Shown: positions 1 through 9,704, numbered from the stretch's first letter. The stretch: 20,146 bases of DNA from UBA9414 sp958446945 (GCA_958446945.1 CAUCYJ010000020.1:1-20146), one strand, 5' to 3'. Notes: generated by a model not told the origin, from the letters alone. Numbers and translations are program-made.

Positions 1-3000
1 CCCCTGCACCTGCACTCAGTAGTTCTCCTAATGCCCCTAAACTATCTAAATCTACGGTTCCGCTCTTTCCAAGATGTCCGATAAATCCTCCGGTATAATT
101 CATTCCATTGACTCTGCGAAGGTTGGTCACTTCAGAATCTTTTACAGAGCCGTTAAGTAAAGCACCACCAAAGCCTCCGGCTGATCCTGAGTACACAGGA
201 TCATTTTTATACTCTGTCTTTTTGCTGTCTCTTGCCTGTACTTCCAAACCAACCTCAGCAGCACCTGACACATCAGAATCATAGATAAATGTTCGAAATG
301 CATCCAACACGCTCGTTCCGCCAAGAGTTAAAATGGATTCCAGTATATTTGTATTGCCACCTTCACTGATTTGTGCTACCGCAGATACATCAGCCAGACC
401 AAAAAATCCTCCGGCATATTCTCCACCGGTCACACTTCTAATATTCGATACATGTACACCGCTCTCTGCCTTGTTCAGTTCTCCGATCACAGCACCATTA
501 ATTTCCCCGGCAAATCCACCTGCTGCTGTTGCGTAAGCAGTATTTCCTGAACCATCTGCATAGGCGCCGTTAATAATGATTCCCCAGTCATCCCATGCAC
601 TGACATCTGCGCCTCGAACAGTAGCGATAGTTGTATTGAGTACAGATAACAAATCACCCGGTGCCTGGAGCAGCCCTTGAAGCAATCCGCCAAGCAGACC
701 ACTGCTACTTGCTGTATCCAATGCTGCCGCGCTTGCCGGATCAATCTGACCCGCAAAGCCTCCTACCGCCTTTGTTCCCTCTACCTTTCTTACATTTGCC
801 GCAAAACAGCGAGTATTGTTTGGATCTGGCACGGCATCCGTTGCACTGTAAGTGCTTCCCGCCGACCAGTTTCCCCAGATCTGTCCGCCGATCATATGGC
901 CGACATACCCTCCGGCATAACCAACTTTTTCTATCTTCAGTGAGGAATCCTTTTCTGGGATTCCCGTTGCCTTCACCGTCATTCCAGACTGGAAACCTGT
1001 AATATCTGAATTTCTGATTACTGGAACAAAAGTTTGTACTGCACTGACCGCATTTGTAATCGGAAGGCCGATCAGAGAAACCTTTCCAACCTCGGCAACA
1101 CCTCCGGTTGTCATTTCTCCTGCAAAGCCTCCGGCACTCTTGTATGCAATCACAGATTTTGCATCCCACGCATGTGCATTGGTAACTACTCCGGCTTTCA
1201 TCCGGCCCACATATCCTCCGGCCACTCCAGCCTCCATGTCCCTCGTTCCAACGTTTGTTCTTCCCGCTTTGGCATTATATCCATATGCGTATTCCTTAAT
1301 CAATTCCTGTAACTCACCCTCGGTACCAACCGGCGTACTCGGGAACTGATCTCCATAAACGCCATCGCTTCCGACAGCCTCTGCCCACTTGTTCCAAGTA
1401 TCTAAATCTACCTTTCGAAGTGGTCCGTAGACGGCCGTATTTGTTTCGGTCGGATAAACAGCACCTAAAAGACTTAAGACATTGCTTACCTCTAAAAGTC
1501 CAAACAAGAGTTCCAGATTTCCAGTTCCTGCTAAGTCTGCTGTTTCCATTAATCCGGTAAATCCTCCGGCAAATTCACCGCCGTATACAGAACGAATACG
1601 GATAGCGGCGCATTCTTTGCCGTTTGCTTCTGCCGCATATCCTTCAATTCTTCCTCCGTGATTGTAGCCAACGTAGCCACCAGCCAGCCCTCTCACGCAT
1701 GAGTTATCTGTAAATCCTTCTGCACGAACTGCACCACCACAAGGAACACTGCTCGTCTGGCTATCTTCTATAATCGGAATAAAGGACTGCACCACATTTG
1801 CAAGGCTGTCTGTTACATTTAAAAGGCCATCTAGAATACTGATGTTTTCTAATACAGATGCAACATTTCCCGGTTCCATCATACCGGCATAGCCTCCGGA
1901 TGCTTCACGTCCGATTACATAGGCAAATAGATTCGCATCACTATTTTTAATGATCGTACCGGACATTTCTCCGATAAAGCCTCCCGCTTTTCCAAGATTT
2001 TGATTGTTTTTATCGCTGCCATCTGCCAATACCGAATAACCACCCACACAGCCGTTGACGTCAGAGTTTTCAATCGTTGATGCGACCACATCCAAAGCTT
2101 CCAGCACATTACTCAACTGAATATTTCCAAGAAGCTTTAAGCCACCTCCAACTGCTGCTGCCGAATCAATATCTACACATCCTGCATAGCCTCCGGCGTA
2201 TTTTCCACCTTTGACTGCATATTGTGAATTCGCTCCAAAATAACTTTCGCCATTTGCAGATTCCAGACTGTCGCCCGGCGGAGTCACCTTCGTATGCTTT
2301 AAGGAAGTGACATCGGAATCTTTAATCTGCACACCGCCGCCATAGCCAAGGTACCCTCCGGCACTGCTGTCGGTGTCTGTCGCTTCCACTGTAAATCCGT
2401 GCTCTGCAGACTTCACACCTGCGGATTGGATCATCGGTATATAGACATTTAATACATGAAGCAACTGACTGATATCAAGATTTAAAATTCCTCCAAGCAG
2501 ATTTAATCCCTCTGAGGAAGCGGCTGCGCCGGCATCAATCTTTCCTGCAAAGCCCCCGGCATGAGATTCCCCCTTCACCTTCTTCAGACCATATACCGCA
2601 TAGGCTTCCGGGCTAGTACTGTTATCTACCTGCCCACTTTGCATTGCTCCTGCATAACCTCCGGCAAGCTGCCCTTCCACCTGCGGATTCTCTTCGTTGG
2701 GATTCTTTTCCTGGGATAAGAATGTCACAGTTGTATTTGTATATTTCGGAAGCAGATACGGTACTAAATTCAATAAAGAATCCACTTCTAAAATTCCTGG
2801 AAGCTTCAGGTTCCCATCTGCATCCTTCTCTGCAAGCCCCGCCAGTCCTCCGGTATGGGAACGACCGATAAATCCTCCGGCATAACTACTTTTTGTATGA
2901 TCATGTTTTGCAATAACAGATTGTAGATTTTTGACATGGGAAGCCTCGACTATCGAAGCTACGGATTCTCCGATAAAGCCTCCGGCAGTGAAATCTTCAC

Positions 3001-4432
3001 CATCCGTCAAGACCGCCGTTCCTTCGGAAATAATTTTGCATCCACTGTCAGCGCCCACGGTCTCACAATTCTTTATCGTAACCTGTATCCCATCTGCAAG
3101 AGACAAGACATTATTGAGTTTCACAAGTCCAAGAACGTCCAACCCTCCAGCTGATGCAAGGCTTCCTGCTCCAGTTCTTCCCGCAAAACCTCCCGTATAG
3201 TTTCCTGACTGAACACTCTGAATTCCACTTATCTTTACAGTATCAGCCGTTCCCCCAAGCATCAGTCCACAAGCTCCTGCAGCATATTTTTCAGTAGCCG
3301 TTACTTTCCACTCAGTTCCCTCGACAGACATCTGCATCAGTTCAAATGGGATAAACTGTCCTACACCAAGAGTATTATTTAACACACCGATCGCATCTGC
3401 CGTCACAACACTTCCGGCAACACCTCCGGCATATCTCTTTGCTGTCACCTCTTGTAAGCCGGTAACACTTCCACCGAAAGCCATTCCTTCCGCAGTAATC
3501 TTCACGCCGTCTCCTTGACCAATCATTCCTCCGGCATAGTCTCCGCCACTCTCAACTATAAGAGTCTTTCCCGCTACTGTACATCCGTGTATTTTTGATG
3601 GCATCACACCTGCTAATGTGAGAAGTTGATTTTTCTGTTCTTCCGTACCATTTGTCAGAATCTGTCCTAAAAGCTTAGAAACAGAATCTACCAAAGTTGG
3701 TTTCTTCTCATCCTCACCGCCAAGGGTTGTCCCAAATCCTACGGTTGCTCTTCCCGCAAAGCCTCCGGCATATTTCTTCGCCTTTACACTCGAAAGACCT
3801 GATACCAACGAAGCACTGCTTATACTGTTTGCCATAGCTCCATTAAATCCACCAGCATAAGATTCCGTTGCCTCAATTTTAAGTCCCTCACTGTTGACTG
3901 TACAGTTTTCCTGTCCTGATTTTGCATCAATCTCGTACAATGTAATTCCTGCATCGTTTAAAAGCCCCTTGATAATGGCATCTCGTTCCAATCCCGCAAA
4001 ACCACCGGCACCATTTTTCGCCTGCACGGTTGTCAGACCTGAAACAGTCGCATTTGAAATTTTTGTCCCTGTCTGAATTCCGACAAAACCACCATTGTAG
4101 TCCTGAGCCGCATTTCCAATTGTTCCTGTTTTTAAAGTAACACTACACCCTGTAATCACTGGATTATGATATCCTGTCGGAATCAGATTTCCTAAAGGAA
4201 CATCATTTTGTAATAACACAGTAATCAAATCACCCAGTCCAACCCCCGGAATAATATTTAAAAGCGTAGCCAATACTTTTACCACCGTTCCTAATATGCC
4301 GGATAACCCTTCGTACGTTTCCACACCTTCCGTAAATCCAACAAAACCACCGGAGATCCCTTTTGCACTAGTAACGGATGCCTGATCTACCGTACAATTT
4401 TCAATGTGGACATCTCCCACAATCCTGCCTGC
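1..4432 (-). repeat. About 13 degenerate GGFAG/GGYAG (GLUG-like) protein repeats
   Basis: Within the giant adhesin, units of roughly 90-140 residues recur. Each has a YAGGFAG-like block, a Leu-rich segment of the form LL..I.L..VL, a short I..S.V.G block, a hydrophobic strand, and a second AGG[FY][IV]G block. On the + strand this shows as repeated CCTCCGGC words, which are simply the codons for A-G-G. The units differ too much in sequence to be recent duplications. The first clear one is ISGGFVG near 4350 and the last visible ones reach the window edge, so the true number is larger. Confidence 0.75.
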
Positions 4433-6259
4433 AAAACTTCCTGTTGCAAATAGATCTGGGCTTTTCTGCTTCAATGTCAGAAGATCTCTGAGTACATCTC
4501 CCAATTTCAAATTTCCCAAAATTGGCAGAAGACCGCTAAGTATGCCATCAAGTAAATCACCCACAACTCCGAGGACTTCTCCCAACAGGCCAAGCAAACC
4601 TTCCACTAAAGAATCTATGTTGTTATCTACTTCTGTGGACATATTATTCACATCTACCTGTTCTAAATGAATATTTTTCACAACTGCTGTTCCCGCAGAA
4701 CCAAGTGTGTTTTCATCCAACTTATTCGAGATAGTTCCGAAGAAACCGATGCCACTTGTGGTCTTCATATTGAGAAGACCACTCTGCTCCACCTTGACAT
4801 TTCGAATCGTTGGTACGGCATCTTGCTGCATATTCAGCCGCCCTTCCATTTTTCCAGATAAATGAATCGGCATCCAACTTCCATCTTTTTTATCTGAATT
4901 TTCTCCATTCGCACTCAAATCAATATCACGAAAAATAATATAATTTGCATCCGCTGAATATTTTAAATCACCATATTCCGCCCTTAGCTTTGTAATACTA
5001 GCAGTATCATCATTAGGTCGCCCCGTATCATCCACTCCACAAATTCTACTTTTCCCTAAAAGAACACTTCCTAAAAGTCCTCCAACCAAATTCAAAATAC
5101 CATCTAAAATATTATTATCGTACAAGTTGACGTCTGCCAACTGATACATATCATTTTTTTCATAATATGTGTACTTATCCTTGATTACTTTGTCTGGAAC
5201 CTTATGAAACACTTCTAAGTGTGTTGTTCCTCCTTCCGGTGCCACCATCTCCAATCCCAAATCGGCATCACCCGGATAATATGGTACATATGTCGGATCT
5301 TTTCCAAAAATCCCTCCGACTAATCCAGCCGGAGTATAAACATAAAGCCTTGGAGTTACATGGGTACCACTTCCAATTGCCTGAAGTTGTGACTCATTTC
5401 CAATCAAAATATATTTCTTTCCATCAATTTCCTCATAAAGCTGCCCTGGTTTTGTTCTTCCATCTGGCTTTTCGCCTTGTAACGGATATGCTGCACCTTC
5501 TACATACTTCTCCGCCAAAAGCTCCGGCATCTGCTCCGTAAAGGATGGACTTAACACATAGTGATGTTCTTTGCTGTATGTCAGATATTCTTGTGCCTCC
5601 TCCGGGCTTTCCCCTGCCGGGGTCCCATCTTTGTACAAAAGCTGTCCCATACCCACTTTTTCAGGCATCATATCATTGGACATGATCGGTTCCTCTGCAG
5701 AATTTTCCGAAGCGATCAGACGAAGCTGATAGTTATTGTACACATAAACCGTATCACTTTCTTTTTCATATAAGATTGCATCTTCTTTCGGAGTTTCTGT
5801 AAATGTCCCGGTAAATCCTTCCGGCAACATCCATATATTTTCCGAAGACAAAGAAATTTCATTCATCAACATGTATCTGGCATCTGGTGCATAAGTGAGA
5901 ACCTGTCCTTCCGAAAGCACTTCTTCCCCTGTGCCAAACTGCTCTTCCTGCATATCATAAATTCTTACAGGTGCTCCTGTCCCGATTGCCTCAAGTTGTC
6001 TGCTATGGTAGATTTTTATCACACCATTCTCATATAAGTCTGTAACATTCTGTTGCTCCTCTGGTATCTGCTCCGGCTGCCCTGTATTCTCTTCCACTTC
6101 TGTCTCTGTTTCTTCGAGAATCGGATTTGGTGATTCTTCGAATACCTCCTGTGCAGAAACCGTTAACGTCTGAAAAAAGATAGAGAAAACCAATACCCAT
6201 GCGATTGCCTTTTTCCCTATGCTCCGCTCAAATATTTGTTTACTTTTTTTCTTCCCCAC
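1..6259 (-). CDS. Giant secreted GLUG-repeat adhesin-like protein, 3' end outside window
   Basis: The frame stays open from a GTG at 6257-6259 to the left edge, giving at least 2086 residues. The start is supported by AAGGAGA about 5 bases upstream and by the signal peptide that follows: a Lys-rich N-terminus, a hydrophobic core at about residues 18-33, and likely cleavage after VSA36. Residues about 60-350 hold three segments of the type QLxxIG (for example SQLQAIGSG), as often found before GLUG repeats. DIDLS at 445-449 and a GFFG motif near 520 resemble the start of a beta-helix repeat domain. From about residue 610 onward GG[FY][AIV]G motifs recur, separated by Leu-rich and Val-rich stretches. 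The family (GLUG/pectin-lyase-like surface proteins) suggests an extended adhesin or substrate-binding protein at the cell surface; no enzyme motif was seen. Any cell-wall sorting signal would lie beyond position 1. It has its own upstream regulatory region, separate from the two-component genes. The surface role is inferred. Confidence 0.88.
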   Translation of the reverse strand, partial: MGKKKSKQIFERSIGKKAIAWVLVFSIFFQTLTVSAQEVFEESPNPILEETETEVEENTGQPEQIPEEQQNVTDLYENGVIKIYHSRQLEAIGTGAPVRIYDMQEEQFGTGEEVLSEGQVLTYAPDARYMLMNEISLSSENIWMLPEGFTGTFTETPKEDAILYEKESDTVYVYNNYQLRLIASENSAEEPIMSNDMMPEKVGMGQLLYKDGTPAGESPEEAQEYLTYSKEHHYVLSPSFTEQMPELLAEKYVEGAAYPLQGEKPDGRTKPGQLYEEIDGKKYILIGNESQLQAIGSGTHVTPRLYVYTPAGLVGGIFGKDPTYVPYYPGDADLGLEMVAPEGGTTHLEVFHKVPDKVIKDKYTYYEKNDMYQLADVNLYDNNILDGILNLVGGLLGSVLLGKSRICGVDDTGRPNDDTASITKLRAEYGDLKYSADANYIIFRDIDLSANGENSDKKDGSWMPIHLSGKMEGRLNMQQDAVPTIRNVKVEQSGLLNMKTTSGIGFFGTISNKLDENTLGSAGTAVVKNIHLEQVDVNNMSTEVDNNIDSLVEGLLGLLGEVLGVVGDLLDGILSGLLPILGNLKLGDVLRDLLTLKQKSPDLFATGSFAGRIVGDVHIENCTVDQASVTSAKGISGGFVGFTEGVETYEGLSGILGTVVKVLATLLNIIPGVGLGDLITVLLQNDVPLGNLIPTGYHNPVITGCSVTLKTGTIGNAAQDYNGGFVGIQTGTKISNATVSGLTTVQAKNGAGGFAGLERDAIIKGLLNDAGITLYEIDAKSGQENCTVNSEGLKIEATESYAGGFNGAMANSISSASLVSGLSSVKAKKYAGGFAGRATVGFGTTLGGEDEKKPTLVDSVSKLLGQILTNGTEEQKNQLLTLAGVMPSKIHGCTVAGKTLIVESGGDYAGGMIGQGDGVKITAEGMAFGGSVTGLQEVTAKRYAGGVAGSVVTADAIGVLNNTLGVGQFIPFELMQMSVEGTEWKVTATEKYAAGACGLMLGGTADTVKISGIQSVQSGNYTGGFAGRTGAGSLASAGGLDVLGLVKLNNVLSLADGIQVTIKNCETVGADSGCKIISEGTAVLTDGEDFTAGGFIGESVASIVEASHVKNLQSVIAKHDHTKSSYAGGFIGRSHTGGLAGLAEKDADGNLKLPGILEVDSLLNLVPYLLPKYTNTTVTFLSQEKNPNEENPQVEGQLAGGYAGAMQSGQVDNSTSPEAYAVYGLKKVKGESHAGGFAGKIDAGAAASSEGLNLLGGILNLDISQLLHVLNVYIPMIQSAGVKSAEHGFTVEATDTDSSAGGYLGYGGGVQIKDSDVTSLKHTKVTPPGDSLESANGESYFGANSQYAVKGGKYAGGYAGCVDIDSAAAVGGGLKLLGNIQLSNVLEALDVVASTIENSDVNGCVGGYSVLADGSDKNNQNLGKAGGFIGEMSGTIIKNSDANLFAYVIGREASGGYAGMMEPGNVASVLENISILDGLLNVTDSLANVVQSFIPIIEDSQTSSVPCGGAVRAEGFTDNSCVRGLAGGYVGYNHGGRIEGYAAEANGKECAAIRIRSVYGGEFAGGFTGLMETADLAGTGNLELLFGLLEVSNVLSLLGAVYPTETNTAVYGPLRKVDLDTWNKWAEAVGSDGVYGDQFPSTPVGTEGELQELIKEYAYGYNAKAGRTNVGTRDMEAGVAGGYVGRMKAGVVTNAHAWDAKSVIAYKSAGGFAGEMTTGGVAEVGKVSLIGLPITNAVSAVQTFVPVIRNSDITGFQSGMTVKATGIPEKDSSLKIEKVGYAGGYVGHMIGGQIWGNWSAGSTYSATDAVPDPNNTRCFAANVRKVEGTKAVGGFAGQIDPASAAALDTASSSGLLGGLLQGLLQAPGDLLSVLNTTIATVRGADVSAWDDWGIIINGAYADGSGNTAYATAAGGFAGEINGAVIGELNKAESGVHVSNIRSVTGGEYAGGFFGLADVSAVAQISEGGNTNILESILTLGGTSVLDAFRTFIYDSDVSGAAEVGLEVQARDSKKTEYKNDPVYSGSAGGFGGALLNGSVKDSEVTNLRRVNGMNYTGGFIGHLGKSGTVDLDSLGALGELLSAGAG

Positions 6260-6349
6260 ACTCTTCTCCTTCTGATATATATATTTTTTGTAATGAACTG
6301 GTAAAAAATCAGTTTCCAACTTTCACTGAACACCTCCGCAAAAGCTTCA

Positions 6350-6405
6350 TGTATATTCCCATCATTGCACCATTCTACCATCTTTCTACCAACGTCCCAC
6401 CAACG
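6350..6405 (-). promoter_or_regulatory. Candidate operator and promoter of the giant adhesin gene
   Basis: On the + strand ACCAACG occurs at 6388-6394 and 6399-6405, exactly 11 bases apart. A weaker copy, ACCATC, lies another 11 bases away at 6377-6382. Related CCAT words sit at 6369 and 6358. On the coding strand these read GTTGGT, GTTGGT and GATGGT. A modest -10-like TATACA lies at 6350-6355, so the copy at 6377 stands 21 bases upstream of it, on the same helical face as the pilus operator copy (10 bases) plus one 11-base step. There is no good -35, which fits an activator-dependent promoter. The repeats are seen directly; the regulator and promoter roles are inferred. Confidence 0.5.
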
Positions 6406-6406
6406 C

Positions 6407-6447
6407 AAAAGATCCGTCAAATCCTTTTCAGATCTGACGGATCTTTG
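6407..6447 (-). terminator. Hairpin, probable weak terminator after the response regulator gene
   Basis: A perfect 12-bp inverted repeat, AAAGATCCGTCA (6408-6419) with TGACGGATCTTT (6435-6446), encloses a 15-base loop. It starts 4 bases past the stop codon of the response regulator. On the minus strand only four T follow the stem base, so termination may be partial. It separates the two-component genes from the adhesin operator. Confidence 0.55.
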
Positions 6448-6450
6448 CAG

Positions 6451-7236
6451 CTATCCCATGCTAAGAATCTCTGCAAGAATATACTCTCCCCAGGAATATT
6501 CCGATAGAAATTCTCCCTCGAATTTATCTTTTTCTTGTACTTTATGATTTTTCCATGCATAATAATCGCACTCTACAATATCTGTATTCAACATCTGTCC
6601 TCTCGGTGTTGACAATAACAAGTCGGAAAGTCCTTCTGCTTCTAATATTTCCTTTAACCTTTTTAAGGCATTATAGTAAACCTTCATTTTTACATTGCTA
6701 TATTCTCTTCCTTCCCAGATTACACTGTAAATTTCTTCATTGCTGATCTCTTTTCCACAACGCGTAGCAACCAATGCGAGTATTTCCTTCGCTTTTCCTC
6801 GCAGCGCGATCGGAACCCCATTTTTCAAAACATTAAATCTTCCAAACATCTGTATATAAATTTCTTTGTGCAGACTCTTCGAAAGGATTTGCATTTTCTG
6901 CATCATCATCTCTATTGTTTCTTTTTTATATGGCTTTACAATATAATAATCTCCACCAATTAAATTAGAATCACGAATATACTCATCGTAAGCGGAAATA
7001 AACACGATTAGAATACTCGGACAAATCTCTCGAATCTTCACTGCCAGTTCTATCCCGTTCATCCCCGGCATTTTGATATCTAGAAATGCTAATTCCACCG
7101 CATTTTCCTGTACAAATAAAAGTGCTTCCTCCGGGTTCTCAAACTGGGCTATCACATTCAAATTGGAAATCCCTTTGCTCAGACGCATAAAACTTCTCAG
7201 CATAATCTGCTCATCATCTACGATAATTGCTCTCAC
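6451..7236 (-). CDS. SARP/OmpR-like response regulator of a two-component system
   Basis: A 261-residue cytoplasmic transcription regulator. The N-terminal receiver (residues 1-115) has the acidic pair D7-D8, the phosphoacceptor D53 in LDIKMPG, S81 and the conserved K101-P102. Residues about 127-225 form a winged-helix output domain of the kind found in SARP and OmpR regulators and in COG3947 SapR-type response regulators (IQMFGRFNVLKNG and the following region, with PRG near the wing). The start is GTG at 7234-7236, with AAAGGAG 9 bases upstream inside the kinase gene. The two genes overlap by 23 bases, so translation is probably coupled. It should be phosphorylated by the adjacent kinase. 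The 11-bp-period repeats upstream of the pilus operon and the giant adhesin are its best candidate targets (inference). Confidence 0.9.
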   Translation of the reverse strand: MRAIIVDDEQIMLRSFMRLSKGISNLNVIAQFENPEEALLFVQENAVELAFLDIKMPGMNGIELAVKIREICPSILIVFISAYDEYIRDSNLIGGDYYIVKPYKKETIEMMMQKMQILSKSLHKEIYIQMFGRFNVLKNGVPIALRGKAKEILALVATRCGKEISNEEIYSVIWEGREYSNVKMKVYYNALKRLKEILEAEGLSDLLLSTPRGQMLNTDIVECDYYAWKNHKVQEKDKFEGEFLSEYSWGEYILAEILSMG

Positions 7237-9646
7237 TGCTTGTTTCTCCTTTCATCGGAATCCTAACGGTAATTTTCGTTCCTTCTCCTACGATACTTTC
7301 TACCTGCACTTTTGCATTCATTAATTTTTCAAACCGGAAAATCAAACTCTGCAGTCCGGTAGAATCTCGTTCTTTCGTTTGGATCTCCCATCGGATCTTA
7401 TCCACATCAAAACCGACTCCGTTGTCCTCTACCTGTATGACAATCTCGTCCGCCTCTCGACAGGAACGAATGATAACCATGCCTCCGATGCTTCCTCTCT
7501 CATAAATTCCATGTCGGATTGCATTTTCCACCAACGGCTGAATGCTGAGAGGAACAATCATAAAATCTGATTCTTGAATCTCATATTTCACTTGCAGCTT
7601 GTCGCCAAAACGCATTTTTTCTATGTTGACATATGCTTTGATATTCTCTATTTCCTGAGCAAACGAAGTAAACTCCTCGCTTGCCATCGATTTGATACAC
7701 GCACGCAGATGCGTTGTAAAATCAAAGATTAAATCTGCGGCATAGTCTGGATTTTCTAAGACAATTTCCCTGATCGATGCCAACGAATTATAAAGAAAAT
7801 GTGGCTGCATCTGACCGGTCGATATTTTGATTCTGGATTCGTTCAGCTGAATTTTCAATTTCTCCAGTTTCTTTTCTGCATTTTTCTGCGCATCCCGATA
7901 TTTACTGATATCTATAACAACCCCATATCCGTACTGCTTCCCATCCGAACCATCCTTTACTTCTAAAGTATCTGAAAGCTTCAACATGGAGCCATCTCTA
8001 CAGATCATGCTATATTCACAAGTGTAAGTTTCACCGCTGCCTTTGATCTTCTTCACGAATGCTTCGTATTTTTCCCGATCTTTTTCTGCCAGAAGATTCA
8101 CATACTTCCTGTCATTCCCCAGAATCGCATTTAACTCATCTTCTGTATATCCAAGCATCTTTCGAAGTCCTTCATTAATATACTCTACACAGCAGGATTC
8201 CTCTAGGCAAAAACGGTACAGTCCTATTTGTGCGCTGACCATGATTTCCATCACTTCATCAAACAATTCATGTTCCTGGGTCGTATCCATCACAGTCCCA
8301 AAGACAAGAAATTCACCGCCCCGCTCATCTTTTACAGGCACTAAAATATTTTTCACCCAGCAATTCTTTTCCGGAGATTGCCACATCGATTCAAACGTAA
8401 TCACTTTTTGATACTGGATCACATTTTGTATTTCCCTGAAAAATCCGTCAAAATTGTATTCCGGATGCAGCTGTTTCCATTTATCAGAACTTTTCATAAA
8501 ATCAGTGATCTGTCTCCGCCCATATGTCTCTTGAAATTTTTTATTTCCGATAATGCTGTCTTCTTTCATATGATAGCGAAATACCGGGAATGTCAATTCA
8601 TTCATCAACTGTTTATATCTATGATACTGATAAAAATGTTCCGTTTGCAGTTGTCTTTGCTTTCTGATATGCAAAACAATCAATATGATCGAAACAACAA
8701 GCGAAATCACAAACAATACAAGAATGGTCAGCATGCTTCTCTCCACGACTTGATCGTTCTTTTCATATTGCAAAGCTGCCGCATCTTTCTCCACCATACT
8801 GAATATCGTCCAATCCTCCACACCACTTGGCATATACACAGCATACTGAATCTTATCATTCTGTCTGAAGCTCAGTTGTCCAGACATTCCATCTCTTAAA
8901 TTTTTCTTCAGTTCTTCTTTTTGTGTAGCAGAAAAGATAAAATTATCACATCCATCGAACAGATTGTGTGCTAACAAGAACCGGTCTTCTTTATCCCCTA
9001 CTAATAGGATTTTCCCCTCTGGATTGACTAAAAACATACTTGCATTTCCAGCAAACTGTATGTCTTCCACCAGAGTGTCTTCCACACTGGAAATCTTCTT
9101 ACTTTTAAAGAGAATTCCTTCCAGTTTCCCTTGGATGCATAGCGGAATTGTATAAAGAAGTTCTGCTTCCTCAAATCCCATCGATTCCTCAAGCAGTACA
9201 CATTTCCCAGCTGTATGTCCCCCCCCCGCAGACAAAATGTGTGCAAAGTGCTCTTCTGAGCTTATATTCCCAAGTTTCTCTCCATTCCACTTGATTACAT
9301 TTCCAGACAAATCCGAAAGTCCTAACATGGTAATGTTTTCCTCTTCTCTCATCAACTCCCAGATATGATCGAACTGTTCCGTTGCTATTTTCCCATTGCT
9401 AAATGCCAATATACTGTTAATCACACGTAACTGTACATATTCTCGGTTAATAATTTCCTCCAACATTGTCACCTGCATTTGCACCTTCGCCTTCAGCTCA
9501 TCAAATGCTTTGTTTTTCACATTTTGTTCTAAGGTGAGCTGGATGATTCCATACGCAATCATAAGTATCGTACTGATCATGATCAGATACAATCCAAAAT
9601 AAGTGATTGCTGATTTCCGCTCCCTGTTTCTTCCCTTCCGTTTCAT
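7214..9646 (-). CDS. Membrane sensor histidine kinase, PF06580 type, with two PAS-like domains
   Basis: An 810-residue sensor kinase. TM1 (about 13-35) and TM2 (about 305-326) flank a roughly 270-residue extracellular region, which by length and pattern may be a dCache-type sensor. Two PAS-like domains follow: about 345-455, and about 465-580 with the end motif YGYGVVIDIS. The phosphoacceptor is H616 in QMQPHFLYNSL, the hallmark of the LytS/YehU-like PF06580 family. The ATPase domain has the N-box VENAIRHG (N708), DNGVGF (D741) and STGLQS (G764). The start is ATG at 9644-9646, with GAGGA 9 bases upstream. Nine consecutive G in codons 140-143 lie in the sensor region; a one-base slip would end translation before the kinase domain. 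It is encoded directly upstream of its response regulator and just downstream of the pilus operon. The signal sensed is unknown. Confidence 0.92.
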   Translation of the reverse strand: MKRKGRNRERKSAITYFGLYLIMISTILMIAYGIIQLTLEQNVKNKAFDELKAKVQMQVTMLEEIINREYVQLRVINSILAFSNGKIATEQFDHIWELMREEENITMLGLSDLSGNVIKWNGEKLGNISSEEHFAHILSAGGGHTAGKCVLLEESMGFEEAELLYTIPLCIQGKLEGILFKSKKISSVEDTLVEDIQFAGNASMFLVNPEGKILLVGDKEDRFLLAHNLFDGCDNFIFSATQKEELKKNLRDGMSGQLSFRQNDKIQYAVYMPSGVEDWTIFSMVEKDAAALQYEKNDQVVERSMLTILVLFVISLVVSIILIVLHIRKQRQLQTEHFYQYHRYKQLMNELTFPVFRYHMKEDSIIGNKKFQETYGRRQITDFMKSSDKWKQLHPEYNFDGFFREIQNVIQYQKVITFESMWQSPEKNCWVKNILVPVKDERGGEFLVFGTVMDTTQEHELFDEVMEIMVSAQIGLYRFCLEESCCVEYINEGLRKMLGYTEDELNAILGNDRKYVNLLAEKDREKYEAFVKKIKGSGETYTCEYSMICRDGSMLKLSDTLEVKDGSDGKQYGYGVVIDISKYRDAQKNAEKKLEKLKIQLNESRIKISTGQMQPHFLYNSLASIREIVLENPDYAADLIFDFTTHLRACIKSMASEEFTSFAQEIENIKAYVNIEKMRFGDKLQVKYEIQESDFMIVPLSIQPLVENAIRHGIYERGSIGGMVIIRSCREADEIVIQVEDNGVGFDVDKIRWEIQTKERDSTGLQSLIFRFEKLMNAKVQVESIVGEGTKITVRIPMKGETSSESNYRR
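9219..9227 (-). repeat. G9 homopolymer inside the kinase gene
   Basis: Nine C on the + strand read as nine G in the coding strand, spanning codons 140-143 (Ala-Gly-Gly-Gly). I saw no comparable G or C run elsewhere in this window. Confidence 0.95.
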
Positions 9647-9695
9647 GATAAACTGTCCTCACAAATCTCCCATATCATTCCTTTATATTTTTTAA

Positions 9696-9704
9696 ATTAT
9701 ACCA
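9696..9704 (-). promoter_or_regulatory. Extended -10 promoter of the two-component operon
   Basis: The coding strand reads TGGTATAAT: a perfect TATAAT at 9696-9701 preceded by TG one base upstream. It lies about 50 bases from the kinase start codon. No good -35 is seen (TACAGA at a 17-base spacing), as is usual for extended -10 promoters. No ACCAACG repeat is present, so direct autoregulation through that site is not suggested. Confidence 0.65.

Noticed and set aside
1..4432. Regularly spaced CCTCCGGC words on the + strand, at first sight like a CRISPR or clustered-repeat array
   Set aside because: They are the A-G-G codons of the GLUG-like protein repeats read on the opposite strand. Spacing is irregular in bases and the surrounding sequence is coding.
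6217..6420. 67-codon minus-strand frame starting with TTG between the response regulator and the giant adhesin
   Set aside because: It overlaps the terminator stem, the operator repeats and the adhesin start, and has no ribosome binding site. The 11-bp period seen there is regulatory in style and does not fit a codon pattern.
333..6547. Many + strand open frames across the window
   Set aside because: They lie opposite long minus-strand genes with clear domains, lack ribosome binding sites, and their translations show no recognisable motifs.
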